From Diplonema papillatum (lineage: Eukaryota; Euglenozoa; Diplonemea; Diplonemida; Diplonemidae), in the NCBI GenBank assembly GCA_030068145.1, contig JAPJBO010000086.1, positions 253,001 through 317,000 on the forward strand: a stretch of DNA of 64,000 nt, in the 5' to 3' direction. The first letter of the stretch is position 1; every line of letters begins with the position of its first letter. A program made the position numbers and the translations under genes. Of this stretch, positions 1 to 9,910 are shown one piece after another. The notes beneath the pieces are model-generated. The model did no database searches. It was not told the DNA's origin and saw nothing but the letters and a program-made list of their open reading frames with translations.

Positions 1-1
1 G

Positions 2-3000
2 CCGAGGCTCTTCGAACCCGTTTCCTCGATGGCCCAACTCGCTTCCAGCGGCGTGCTCGAGACTGTGCGCGTGCGACAGGCTGGATACCCTGTGCGCATA
101 CCACACGCCGTGTTCGTCAACAGGTACCGCTTCTTCACACTGCCCAAAATCATGTGCGTGTGTGTGACACGGGTTCGCAGGTTTACGTAGCTTATTGACG
201 TTTCAAGTTACCGTCTGTATTCAAAAGTGGGTGGTACTATGAGCAATTTTGTCCTTTCTTAGTTGCCGGTTTCGCAATTGTCGCAAAAGCGTCCAGGTTT
301 CGTGGGCACCAAATGCAAGAAGAAGGAATGTTGCCTGCGGCGGCAACATTTTCCGCATTTTTGCGCCTCTTCGTGTGCACTCGGTTGCGCGGCTCCTAAC
401 GTGATCAGCATATTTCAGTTTTGGGAAAAGTTCCTCAGGGGACCAGTCCCCGTTGGAAATGATGTGCCCAATTGGGACTAGTCCCTTTCACCGCGTTTCG
501 GGGCCTTGTTGTGGGGGGGGGGAGGCCAAAACGTAACATCGCTACGAACGCCTGGCTGCCACAAGCCAGTTATCCTGCGCCCCGCCGCCAGCGCAAATTT
601 GAAGCGGCCTGTCCGACCTATCCGCGGACGCAGGATTTCTTTCGAAAAGCCACCTCTTTTCTTCACACGCAGGTTCAGAATTCTGCTCCCCAACATGCGG
701 CGGTCCGGGGCAGTGGACCAGGTTGCAGCGAGATCCGTCCTAGAGGCACTGCAGCTGCCAGCGGAGAAGGCGCAGGTCGGCAAGACGAAGGTGTTCCTGC
801 GGTCGTACGTGCACACGGAGCTGGAGGACGCGCGGAATGCTACGTACGCCCGCGTGGCGACGGTGGTGTCGATGTGGGGGAGGACGCGGGTCGCCATGCG
901 AGATGCGTTCAAGCGCAAATACCGAAGCCTGCTGGAGCTGCTGCGCGAGCAGAAAAAGGTGAAGCAGGCGTTCGAAGCCGATGCGGTCGAGCAGCTGGCG
1001 CAGGTGGCAGAGGAAGAAACAGCGGCCTTGCCCGCCCTCTTCGCGGCCGTCGCAGAGGACGAGCGCCTTTGCTTCCAAAATTGGTGCGAAGCGGACCGCT
1101 GCCGCGCAGTAGAACCCGAGGAAGCTGCCGCCCGGGACCTGCTCCTCGAGGAGAGCCGCCGGCTCAGGGTATGTCTTTTGTTTGTTTCGAGACATTGCGT
1201 GTGTGCAAAAATGTGTAAGCTTGAGCAATGCGCGACCTCACCGGTTCAGTTTACGCGTCTTTGCACCACATGACCTTAACACGAGAACAAGCCAAGCGAA
1301 AATAATAATAACTGTGTGTGTCAAAGCAAAAGTCTCATAAGGGGAGCGAAAGGATTGCAAAAAAGGTATAAGACCCGCAGTCCTTAGGAAGTGAAAATCT
1401 GTCGTAAAGGGGGCTGCAGATAGGGTATTTAGTGTCGTAGGGTTGCGCTCGGAAGGCGGGAAATTCCGTGCTGTACTACTACTACGACTAGGGTAGGTCG
1501 AGAAGACTGTTGTGACCCTAGAAAAAAAGATTCTGGGCCTCCTTCCCCGCTTAGGCGGGGTGTGTGCTTCCGGTCATGATTACAGGTTCAGGGGGTACCA
1601 TTTACAAGGCTGCAACCGAAATGGAACCGGACGCGGCTTAGTTCGACTCAGCACGGAAAATCTTACTGGGTCGAGACGATCCCAAGAATCCGCAAACGGG
1701 CCGCTGCCCATGCTTCACTCTACCGACTGCTTTGGTTTGCTGTCTCGTTGTACGGAAGGTGCCCCGAAACCTGATTGCCCGTTAGTGGGCTTTGCTTAGA
1801 TTCAGCCGGAACACGGACCCAATTATGGAGAAGAAAGAAAAGGTACCAAATCAAATAAACGCAAAACAGCTCTTGTACGACAACTGGGAGAAGATGGTGC
1901 TCGACAGGAACTACGACGGGAGCATCCCGCTCTTGTACTGCGAGGAAGAAGAGGAGTGGCGGAGCGTCGTCCTGCGAGCGGAAGAAGACAGGGCGTGCCT
2001 GATGGACCTGCTCGGCGAAAGGACGGCGATCGCCAACGCGGCGCGGGCGGAGGAGCGGCGGTTCGAAGAGTCCGCCGAAAGCTTCGCGCGGCGGATGCTG
2101 GAGACCGGCGAAGCGGAAGGCTTCGGGCGGATGGCGTGCGCGGCCGGCGAGGCGTCGGCGCGGCTGCGAGAGTTGGTCGCGCAGCGCCGCGCCATCGACC
2201 AGCGGAAAGCCGCCGAAGAGACCGAAATCGTCGAACAGGCCCAGGAGCGGGAGCTCGAATTGATCCGCTTTTACGAAGCCGAAGCGATCGCCGCCATCAT
2301 CATCCGAGCCGACGAGAGCCGCGCCGCTTCCGGAAGCATAACCAGCGCCTGGACCGTTCTCCTGCAGGACCGCCACCAAGAAGAACGCGAACGCGCCTGC
2401 AGCTGGGAAGCAGCGTCCAGGCACGTGCTGGCGGGTGAAGAGGACGTGGACAGCGCATATGCGAAAATAGTGTTCGACGAGGAGCTGCAAACGATCAAGC
2501 ACCGGGCCACGGCGACGAAGCTGTGGCAGAGCATACGTGCGGAGCAGCGTGACGGCGTGTCGTACGCGGAGGGCGTCCAGCGCAGCCGCATCTCGAACGA
2601 GGAGGACGCTTTTTACGACGTCTTCGTCAAGGCCTGCGAGCAGTCGCGCGCCCGCGCCTTCGCGGTGCAGTGCTGGCGGCAGAAGAACGTCCTCGAAACC
2701 AAGGAGCGGCACCTGCGGGCCGACGTCGAACGGGAGTGCGACGTGAGCGTTGCAGTGCTCTGGGAGAGGCACAACGACGTGCAGACGTTTCTGTACAACG
2801 ACTTTTTGTGGGGCACCTGCACGGAGGAGGCGCGCGACAGGCAGAACATCGCAAGGAGCTGGGATGCGTTTCACATCGCTGCGGGCGAGGCGTACGCAGA
2901 CAACAAGATTGACGCGTTGAAGGAAGAGTTGGATCGCCGGTGCTGGCTGTCTCGCCGGGCCTTGGAGTTGGTGTACCGAGAGTCGCGTGCGCAGCTGGAG

Positions 3001-6000
3001 GCGTTCGTGTTGAAGCACCAAGCCCGGGCGGCCGCGGTGCAGCGGTCGCGGGAGGTGAGCGAGATCAGGGACGCCCTCGACGACTTGGACCAGAGCCTGC
3101 TAGCCCGCCCGGCCGACCCATTCTCCGTCCCGCACGCGCACCCCGACGACAACCTGGGCACGCCGAACACCCTGGCCGGGGGTCCGCCGGATCACTCGCC
3201 GCCAGGGTCCCCCAACGTGCGGCTGCCAGACCCCGCTTACGCGCAGCACAGGGCGTACTACTCGCCGGCGGGTTCCCCGACGAAGGTCCCGCGGTACCAC
3301 ACGTTCGCGGAAGCGTCGCCCCTGGCGTCGCCGCCGACGCGCCGGTCGCGGCTGCCGGCGGCGTCGCAGCCGCCGCCGCCGCCGCTGCCGCCGCACCTGC
3401 GCGCGCCGAAGTCGTCGTGCCTCGCGTCGCCGGTCGCGCTGTCCCGGTCGTTGTCCCCCAACGTCGGCCCGGACCCCGGCGCCCCGGACCCGTTCACGGG
3501 CGGCACGTGGCTCTGGCGGGCGATGACGCCGTCCGTCGGCAAGCGGTGGACCCGTTTCTTCGTGAAGCTGATCGGTATGCCGGCACCAGCGTCCCAAAAA
3601 CCACTGGCAAAGTGGTTCGACTTGTAAGTGACTCTTTTTTGGTTCCGAACAGTTTGCGAGGTATCCGGTCGCCGAAAGTCACCAGCCAGAGGCTGTTTTG
3701 TGTCGAGCCTAGATTGATGCGCCGATTCAGTTTTCCGTAGCTGTCGAAAAAGAGGCTCTCCTCGGTCTTCTTTTCTTGAAGGTTCCCAGAGCTCGAATCG
3801 AACTGCCAGTCTGTAGCGTTTGGGGATACTCACACCCTGTCGACCAATGCAATAATAACGCAGTGAAACGGACGTGAGGGTTCCAGTAGGGCAAGGTAAT
3901 AGGAAGTTGCACCAGGAAAGATTCTATCCAAGCCTCCAGGGCCAACCGGATACTCTACAATTTCGGTCTGTCAAGGAAATACTCCAAGAAAACACTACCA
4001 CCAATCCCAAGCACCCCCAAACCGTTTAGATGGCGCGTTCTTAGGACTCCATATCACCCATTCCACGAAAAAGTGTCACAGATTTCGGCTTTTTTCGGAT
4101 TTCGGCCGAAAATTTCCATCTGCAGCTCCGAAAATGGTCGGTTTCGAGATTTTGAGGACACGTTTGAATCCGTTGAGGACAGGGCTTTCCGAATATTTGG
4201 TCGGATAAAAATTTTGACCGACCCCCCCCCCGGAAATGGAGGTCGGCACCCGAAAAAATGGGGTCCTGGAGATCGGTTTTTTTTCTCTCTGCATCCAGGA
4301 GGGGGTCAGATTTTGATCGCTGGGCTAGCTGGCAGCTTGCCCATAATCGCGCATCCCAGAACTACTCGAAAACCAAAAGATTTCCCAAAAAGACCTCGAA
4401 AATCATTTCCAGACGGCTGCTTTTCACACCGAAAAATCGCAAAAAATACTCGACGTAGCTGCTTCGACTCCGAATGAAAGGGGGGAAATATAGAGGTAAG
4501 GGGCAAATACAATACAAACACAATCTGATTTGTTCTTCGCTTACACCACCGTGTGTTGTTTTCTCACTCACGACTTTGACCTGTTGTGTTTGTGTGATTT
4601 GTCGTGTAGGGGTAGACCCGCATGACCTCACGTCCGTTCAACACGTGGTTCGGTAGTTACAGCACTTGGGATCCCTTCTGTTCTTTGTCGGGCAGCATCG
4701 TCGAGCATTTCCTTTCAAGCTGGCGCTTATGTAAAAAAAAAAAAAATCGGACCGGGGGAATCGAACCATGGCCTACAGGGGCCCAGGAGGGTGCGGTAAC
4801 CGTTAGGCTATGTTGCCAAACTTCGGGCCAAAATTCGCTTTTAGCGCCTGCTCAGTTGGAATTCTTATCGGAAAGTGCGAGATCGTCATTTACTCGTTTC
4901 CAGTGTCCCAGGACGGTATTTCTGCTCTCTCAGAGCTTATTTCGCCCGGTTTGCGAAGAACTCAAAATGAGTCCAAAAATTCTCACTCGGTAGTGAACAA
5001 AAAACTTTCCGCCGTTTTTTTAGCCCATGGTCCAGAGGTTACCACACCCACACAGGGGTTTGAGGGTCGGTGGTTCGATTCCCGCCGGAAATCGTTTTTT
5101 TGGGTTTTTGAAACAGCCCCAAAACCGACCTTTTGTCCATCTGCACGCCAGATTTTGGTCGCCACGCGAGCTGATTGCTTGCCCATAATCGCCAGGGATA
5201 GCTCTTTCCATCCCAAAAAAAATTTCCCAAAAATTCCAAAATTTTGACCCAAAACGGGCTGCTTTTCAGACGGAAAATCTGTGACACTTTTTCGTGGAAT
5301 GGGTGATATACCTGGCACATCACCTGAACCCCATTCTTTTCGGCCTCTCCCCAAGCTCCCGTCGCAGCTCAAGCTTCCACGGTCAACCGGAGGCTTTAAG
5401 TACCGCTCAATCCACAAATAACGCTTAAACGCAGGAGGCGAGCTGCGTTGGTACTCGGGAGAATCGGCGGAGCCTAAGGTCTTCAAGCTGTCGCGGGTGA
5501 TCTCCATCGAGCCGCACGACCTCCCCGACAAAGACGGGTACCACGCCCCGAACTGCGTGGCACCCTCAGTGGCGCGCAGGTTCAGCACGACTGCACAGTA
5601 CGGCGCGATGAAGCTGACCATCAAAGGTGAGGTAGAAGGCAGCTCGACGCCGCGCAACAAAGGAATGATCCTCTGCGCTGAGGTACCTGTTTCTCTCTTT
5701 CTTTCGGAAAGCGAGAACACATGCAGGCCTGGCGGCTGGGACTGCCCAGGCGTGACTCTCGTTCTCTCGTCTTCTCGTGTTCACCTTCGATCGCGTCCAC
5801 TGAGACAGCAACCACGAACGGGAGCTGAGACACACAAACACACACATACACACAGTTCCCGTCCATCGCCGTGATGTGGCTCCGGCGGCTCCGGCAGGAG
5901 TGGTCTCAAGTTTGCAACGCCGCGACACACCCTCATGGCTCGCCCGGCAAGAACTGCGTCCCGGGGAAAGGCACCGTCGACCTCTCTCCCCTGCTGTCAA

Positions 6001-6128
6001 GCAATGAGCCGGATGCGGCGAAGCTGGTCCGTGATCTCCGTAAGTTCCTGCGAAAGGCAAAGCGCCTCGGATTCGAGCTGCCGTGCAACACCGATCTGGT
6101 GTGCATGCTTTCTTCTTCAAAGAAATGA
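2..6128 (+). CDS. Myosin heavy chain, C-terminal part, with coiled tail and C-terminal PH domain (5' end outside window)
   Basis: Actin motor; the window holds the last part of the head and the whole tail. I assemble five exons with matching phases: 2-123, 673-1168, about 1870-3574, 5435-5682 and 5856-6128 (947 residues). Exon 1 reads QLASSGVLETVRVRQAGYP and IPHAVFVNR, classic motor-domain sequence; exon 2 gives LLPNMRRSG and VGKTKVFLR, the converter end, then a basic neck and Glu/Ala-rich helix. Exon 3 is a long charged helical region followed by a Pro/Ser-rich linker (about 3110-3490). WLWRAMTPSVGKRWTRFFVK at the end of exon 3 and ELRWYSGESAEPKVFKLSRV in exon 4 are the first strands of a PH domain; VMWLRRLRQEW in exon 5 is its C-terminal helix. 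The PH domain suggests phosphoinositide-directed cargo or membrane binding (inference). A consensus gtaagt at 3624 overlaps an in-frame stop but has the wrong phase, so the donor at 3575 is preferred. The exon 3 start is the least certain junction. Confidence 0.85.
4051..4085 (+). repeat. Left 35-bp terminal inverted repeat
   Basis: Perfect inverted match to 5275-5309; begins ATATCACCCATTCC. Confidence 0.9.
4728..4820 (-). mobile_element. tRNA-derived SINE-like segment, minus strand
   Basis: Read on the minus strand it carries TAGCCTAACGGTTA, close to a pol III A box, and about 40 bases later GGTTCGATTCC, a canonical B box, then a run of T. This is tRNA-like organisation, but the arms do not fold into a convincing tRNA, so I call a tRNA-derived SINE head rather than a tRNA gene. 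It lies inside the inverted-repeat element. Confidence 0.5.
5028..5095 (+). mobile_element. tRNA-derived SINE-like segment, plus strand
   Basis: TGGTCCAGAGGTTACC resembles an A box and GGTTCGATTCC at about 5071 is a perfect B box, with spacing as in a tRNA, followed by a T run. It faces the opposite way to the tRNA-like segment at 4728-4820. No clean cloverleaf, so a SINE head is likelier than a functional tRNA. Confidence 0.5.
5275..5309 (-). repeat. Right 35-bp terminal inverted repeat
   Basis: Perfect inverted match to 4051-4085; ends GGAATGGGTGATAT. Confidence 0.9.
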
Positions 6129-6535
6129 TGGGGGAGGGGTCAAATGTCCGCTGCGTGATACTTATGAACACCCTGTCTGCACTCCCCCTGGAAAACTTCC
6201 CAAGGAGAAAACAGTGTACACGCGTTCACCATTTTCGTAGTAATGCATTGTACACACGAAAGAGAAAGCTGGCAGCGTGTTTGGGAGAAGATTAGCCTGA
6301 CCATCATATTCACTCACTAACAGGCTCACCCCCCCGGCACGTACAAACAATGCCCTGACGCGGCAGGTTTGGTCAGCCGCTGCTTTTCAAGTGCCTGTCT
6401 TTTTGGAAGCATCTCCCCGACTGGGTGTTGTAAGGCTCACTTTCCCAACTTGCACAGCGAACGTTTACGGACGCAAGACTGCCGAAGCCGACGGCGGAGG
6501 GGGCCAGCCGCGAAGAGGCGGCGCATTTGCACCCG
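6129..6535. other. Intergenic spacer between the myosin and the zinc-ribbon gene
   Basis: No gene recognised. An acceptor-like TTGCACAG at about 6452-6459 is followed by an open frame continuous with the next gene, so an upstream 5' exon of that gene may lie here. Confidence 0.4.
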
Positions 6536-7882
6536 ATGAGCTCGTGGCCCGCGCAGTCCGTCGATCACTGCAAGATCCCGGGCTGCGGCTTCGCACGCCG
6601 GATGGTCGGCCGAACTTGCGAGCGGCACTTGCACTCGTTCCGGCCCCAGTCGCTAGATCCGGCCGACGAGCCCGATTCGCACGCGAACGATTCGGACCTC
6701 AGCGAAGACCCCGACATCGGCACGATGATGAAGCAGCAGCGGCAAGAGTTCGAAAGTCTGCTGTCAGCCACCGAAGCCCGGGTCACCGCGCCGTCCGCGT
6801 ACCGGCACGACGCCCACGCTTCGAGGCCTAGCGCGGCCTTCACCAAGGGCCACGCCGCGCAGGAGCACTGGACCGATGTTTGGAAGAAGATCTTCGGTCG
6901 CTACGCGCTGCACGTCACGCGCGACACGTTTTTGTCGACGCTCGAGCGCTCGCACGAGTTCCGGCAGAGCCTCGCGTCCGTCACGATGTGGGGCACCGAC
7001 GCCACGGACAAGGTCACCGACATCGTCGCGAAGCGCTTGTTTTTCGACTGCGGCGTCGAAACGATCGAACGCGAAGAATTCGTCCTCTGGGTGACCACCG
7101 GCTCCTCCGTAAAAGAGCACGTCGAGGCGGGCGGCTACGTCGCCGACGTCTTCATCACGACGCAGATATCAGCCGTCGCCGCGGCAATGGCGGTTGTCAC
7201 GCTCACGAAGGTGAGCCCGAGCTTGTTCGCGAATGTGTACTACAAGCTGTCGCCGGAGTGGGCCGGCCAAGGGGGGGGCTACGGGCTGAAGGAGGTCCCC
7301 CCGCCGGCGTCGCCGCCCGTCAGCGACAACATGGCGTCCCCCCGCACCGAGACGCCGCCCGCGCAGCGGCCGCAGCCGGCCGCCGGTCCGCCGGCGCCGA
7401 AGGCGCCGGCGCCGCAGCTCAGCCCGGCCGCGAAGGCGGCGGTGGTGGCGGTGCCCGCGCCCCCGCCGCAGCAGGCGTCGGCAAAGCCGGAGTCTCCCGC
7501 GGCGCCGCCGTCGAGCCCGAAGCCCGCCGAGCCGACGCCGCCGGCCGCTCCGGCGCAGCCCGCCGCCCCGCCCGCAACGTCTCCTGTCGTTCCGGTCGCT
7601 CCCCCGGCGCCAAGCCCCCCCGCCGCTGCTTCCCCTGAAGCCCCAGCTGCTGCTGCTGCTGCTGCTGCTGCTGCCGCCCCCGCTGCAGCATCCCCCGCCG
7701 CTGCTCCCGCGACCGCCCCCGCTGCCCCGCCGGCGGCCCCGGCCGCGTCTGCGACACCGCCAGCCGCCCCCGTCGCAGCGGATGGTGTCGAAGAGGTCGA
7801 GTGCCCCCATTGCTTCATGACGACTCCCTCTGTACCGCGAGAGTGTCAGGAATGCAGCATGAACCTGGACGCTACCATATAG
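6536..7882 (+). CDS. Ala/Pro-rich protein with C-terminal Cys4 zinc ribbon, function unknown
   Basis: About 448 residues from the ATG at 6536. The N-terminus has a Cys/His cluster (CKIPGCGFARRMVGRTCERH) that could bind zinc. A folded-looking central region follows (about residues 110-240; includes WKKIFGRYALHVTRDTFLST and AKRLFFDCGVETIEREEFVL), vaguely like an EF-hand pair but without calcium loops. Residues about 260-410 are almost pure Ala/Pro/Ser with a GCT-repeat polyalanine tract near 7650. The last 30 residues hold CPHC and CQEC, a four-cysteine zinc ribbon. The frame is open upstream to 6434, so the true start may be in an earlier exon. I do not recognise the family. A long reverse-strand open frame over the same GC-rich region is a composition artefact. 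Confidence 0.7.
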   Translation: MSSWPAQSVDHCKIPGCGFARRMVGRTCERHLHSFRPQSLDPADEPDSHANDSDLSEDPDIGTMMKQQRQEFESLLSATEARVTAPSAYRHDAHASRPSAAFTKGHAAQEHWTDVWKKIFGRYALHVTRDTFLSTLERSHEFRQSLASVTMWGTDATDKVTDIVAKRLFFDCGVETIEREEFVLWVTTGSSVKEHVEAGGYVADVFITTQISAVAAAMAVVTLTKVSPSLFANVYYKLSPEWAGQGGGYGLKEVPPPASPPVSDNMASPRTETPPAQRPQPAAGPPAPKAPAPQLSPAAKAAVVAVPAPPPQQASAKPESPAAPPSSPKPAEPTPPAAPAQPAAPPATSPVVPVAPPAPSPPAAASPEAPAAAAAAAAAAAPAAASPAAAPATAPAAPPAAPAASATPPAAPVAADGVEEVECPHCFMTTPSVPRECQECSMNLDATI

Positions 7883-9128
7883 CAGCCGAACCCGCAAACG
7901 AGGACCGCGCCCTGATAGGCGAGTGTTGGGAGGTACAGTATTCAATAGCCGACTCCTGTGGATTCAACAAATTTCGAATGAATTGCCCCCCGTTTCAGCA
8001 GCATGAGAAACTGAGTTAACATGGCAAAGCTCGGCCCGATGGGCTCTCTCTCCATCAGGAGGATAAATAAAGCCAGCCTGTCTCATGCTGGTCTCACGCG
8101 TTCCTTCCGGATAGTGGTTGACCAACCACGTTCCTGCTTGTGGCGGTATAGAAGAGCCCAGCAACAGCTGCGGCAAGCCAGTATTCTGCTGCAGTCTTCT
8201 GCTGTTGCCCCTTCCCCCTGCAGCGAAAACCAGGAAACCAGCGGTTGGGCATTGAGACCTCTGTTCCAGCGCGCTCGGAAAGAAAGTTGAAAGAGTAAAA
8301 GGTCCCGTCAATTTGTATCCAGTATTCAAGCATATCAAAGTTAAACCATTGTTGCCGCGTGGGCTTCTACAAACCGGCGTCGGCCAATGGCTTGTTTGCG
8401 TCTGTCTTCTTGCCTCATTTTGCCCTTTGACCCGCTCATTGCACGATTGCCGCCTGCTTTCTCCTGCCGCCGGCTTTCTTCTGGCATGAGAAGCTACCTT
8501 GCCCCCTTTGTTAAGAAAGAAAAAACAGGAAGAAATGTACCGACCCAACGAAAAAAGGAAAACGGAATTGTCTTGTATTGAACAACCCTCTTGTACAGTT
8601 CGAAAATACCCGAACTTTGCGCAAACCGCGACTTCGTTTCTTTTCTTTGCCCGCTACTACTCGACCAAGATCTGCTCTCACGACGCTCCTAGGCTCACGC
8701 CACGACGCCGCGGCATAGGTCACGCACTCTTACGCACGCCTGGCTTCGTGATACCATATGATGGTGGATCGCTATGCATCATCGTCAGTTTTATGCAAGC
8801 GCGCCAACCCCGAGTTTTCACACGCTTGGCACGTTTGGGGGCTGGATTCTACAAGGCGATGATGGGAGGGGGATGATGGGAGCACAAAGCTGCAGCAAGC
8901 TTACAAGATGCATTCGCCATTCACACCAAAAACCGCGTGCAAAACGTACGCCCTAAGCGAGTGTAAACCCGGGGATGAAACACTTCCCAGGCGGTTGCAC
9001 TTCGCGCCTGCAACAACCCCGAAACGAATCTCTAACAGCCCCCCGCCCTCCCCCTCGGGCTCCCCCACCCCTTTCCAACCCAACCCCCTTACTGTCGCGT
9101 GTCCTCTGGCCGCGTACCAGGAAAGAAA
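7883..9128. other. Intergenic, no gene seen
   Basis: Short open frames only, none with family features. The 60 bases before the next start are C-rich with little G, perhaps a promoter-proximal tract. Confidence 0.5.
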
Positions 9129-9862
9129 ATGAGAAGGGCAGTGCAGCTGGTACGCATGACTGCGCTGCAGCGCCGACACATGGCAGCAGCAGCCCCAGCG
9201 CCGGAGCAAGAGGCGATGGAAATCAGGTTCGCGCCCCCGGATTTGAAGCCGAGAGACACCGTTGACGTCCTGGACAAGTTCATCGTCGGCCAGGCCGACG
9301 CCAAGAAGGCAGTGGCCATCGCTCTCCGCAACCGCTGGAGGCGGCACCAGGTCCCCGAGGACATGCGAGACGAGGTTTTCCCCAAGAACATCCTCATGAT
9401 CGGGCCCACCGGTGTGCTCGCATTCATTTTCAGTCGTCTCGTTGGATCAAAATAAAAGGAAGAGGCGATTCCATATGACACTGCTGTGCAGTTACATGAC
9501 AGAGATGTTGGCATGTTTTGTTAGCGTCCAGTCAACCTCTACGACCGCCTCGGAAACCTTTTCAAAAGAAGAGCGTCCGTAAGTACAAAGGTTTGGGGGG
9601 AACAGGAGACCCCGAGCGGCTGCGTGGGCGAGGTAAGGGGTCAGAGCGGGAAATTCTGACTTTAGACTGTCCCTTGTACTGTTTTTTTTAGAGTTACACT
9701 TCGCTTGAGAATCCGGGATTTTAGAGTCTCCGGGGTGACCTTCGTCGAGTGGGTTTTTTTAAAGCGAATACGTACTGGGTGGGTTTTTATCGGGGTCAAC
9801 TCTAGAACGGAAGGATGTTCTTACGAGGACCGCTTCTCTGCGATGGCTAACTGGGTCATCGG

Positions 9863-9910
<48 letters not shown>

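Larger units (their letters stand above)
4051..5309. mobile_element. Terminal-inverted-repeat element (non-autonomous DNA transposon-like) in the myosin PH-domain intron
   Basis: The 35 bases at 4051-4085 are repeated exactly, inverted, at 5275-5309. If the element proper starts CACCC and ends GGGTG, it is flanked on both sides by ATAT, which may be a target-site duplication. The interior has no convincing reading frame. It contains a diverged direct repeat of about 130 bp (4309-4438 and 5149-5280, both containing CTTGCCCATAATCGC) and two tRNA-like segments. The whole unit lies between donor 3575 and acceptor 5434 of the myosin gene, so it can be removed by splicing. Family not recognised; perfect repeats at the ends imply fairly recent movement. 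Confidence 0.8.

Noticed and set aside
1720-3021. 433-codon reverse-strand frame
   Set aside because: Lies over the myosin tail exon, which has coiled-coil character on the plus strand.
3600-3640. End of the myosin gene at the stop codon 3625-3627, or a donor at 3624
   Set aside because: Stopping there cuts the PH domain after its second strand, and the 3624 donor has the wrong phase for the acceptor at 5434; donor 3575 fits both domain and phase.
5028-5095. A tRNA gene
   Set aside because: B box is perfect but no cloverleaf forms; it sits within a transposon.
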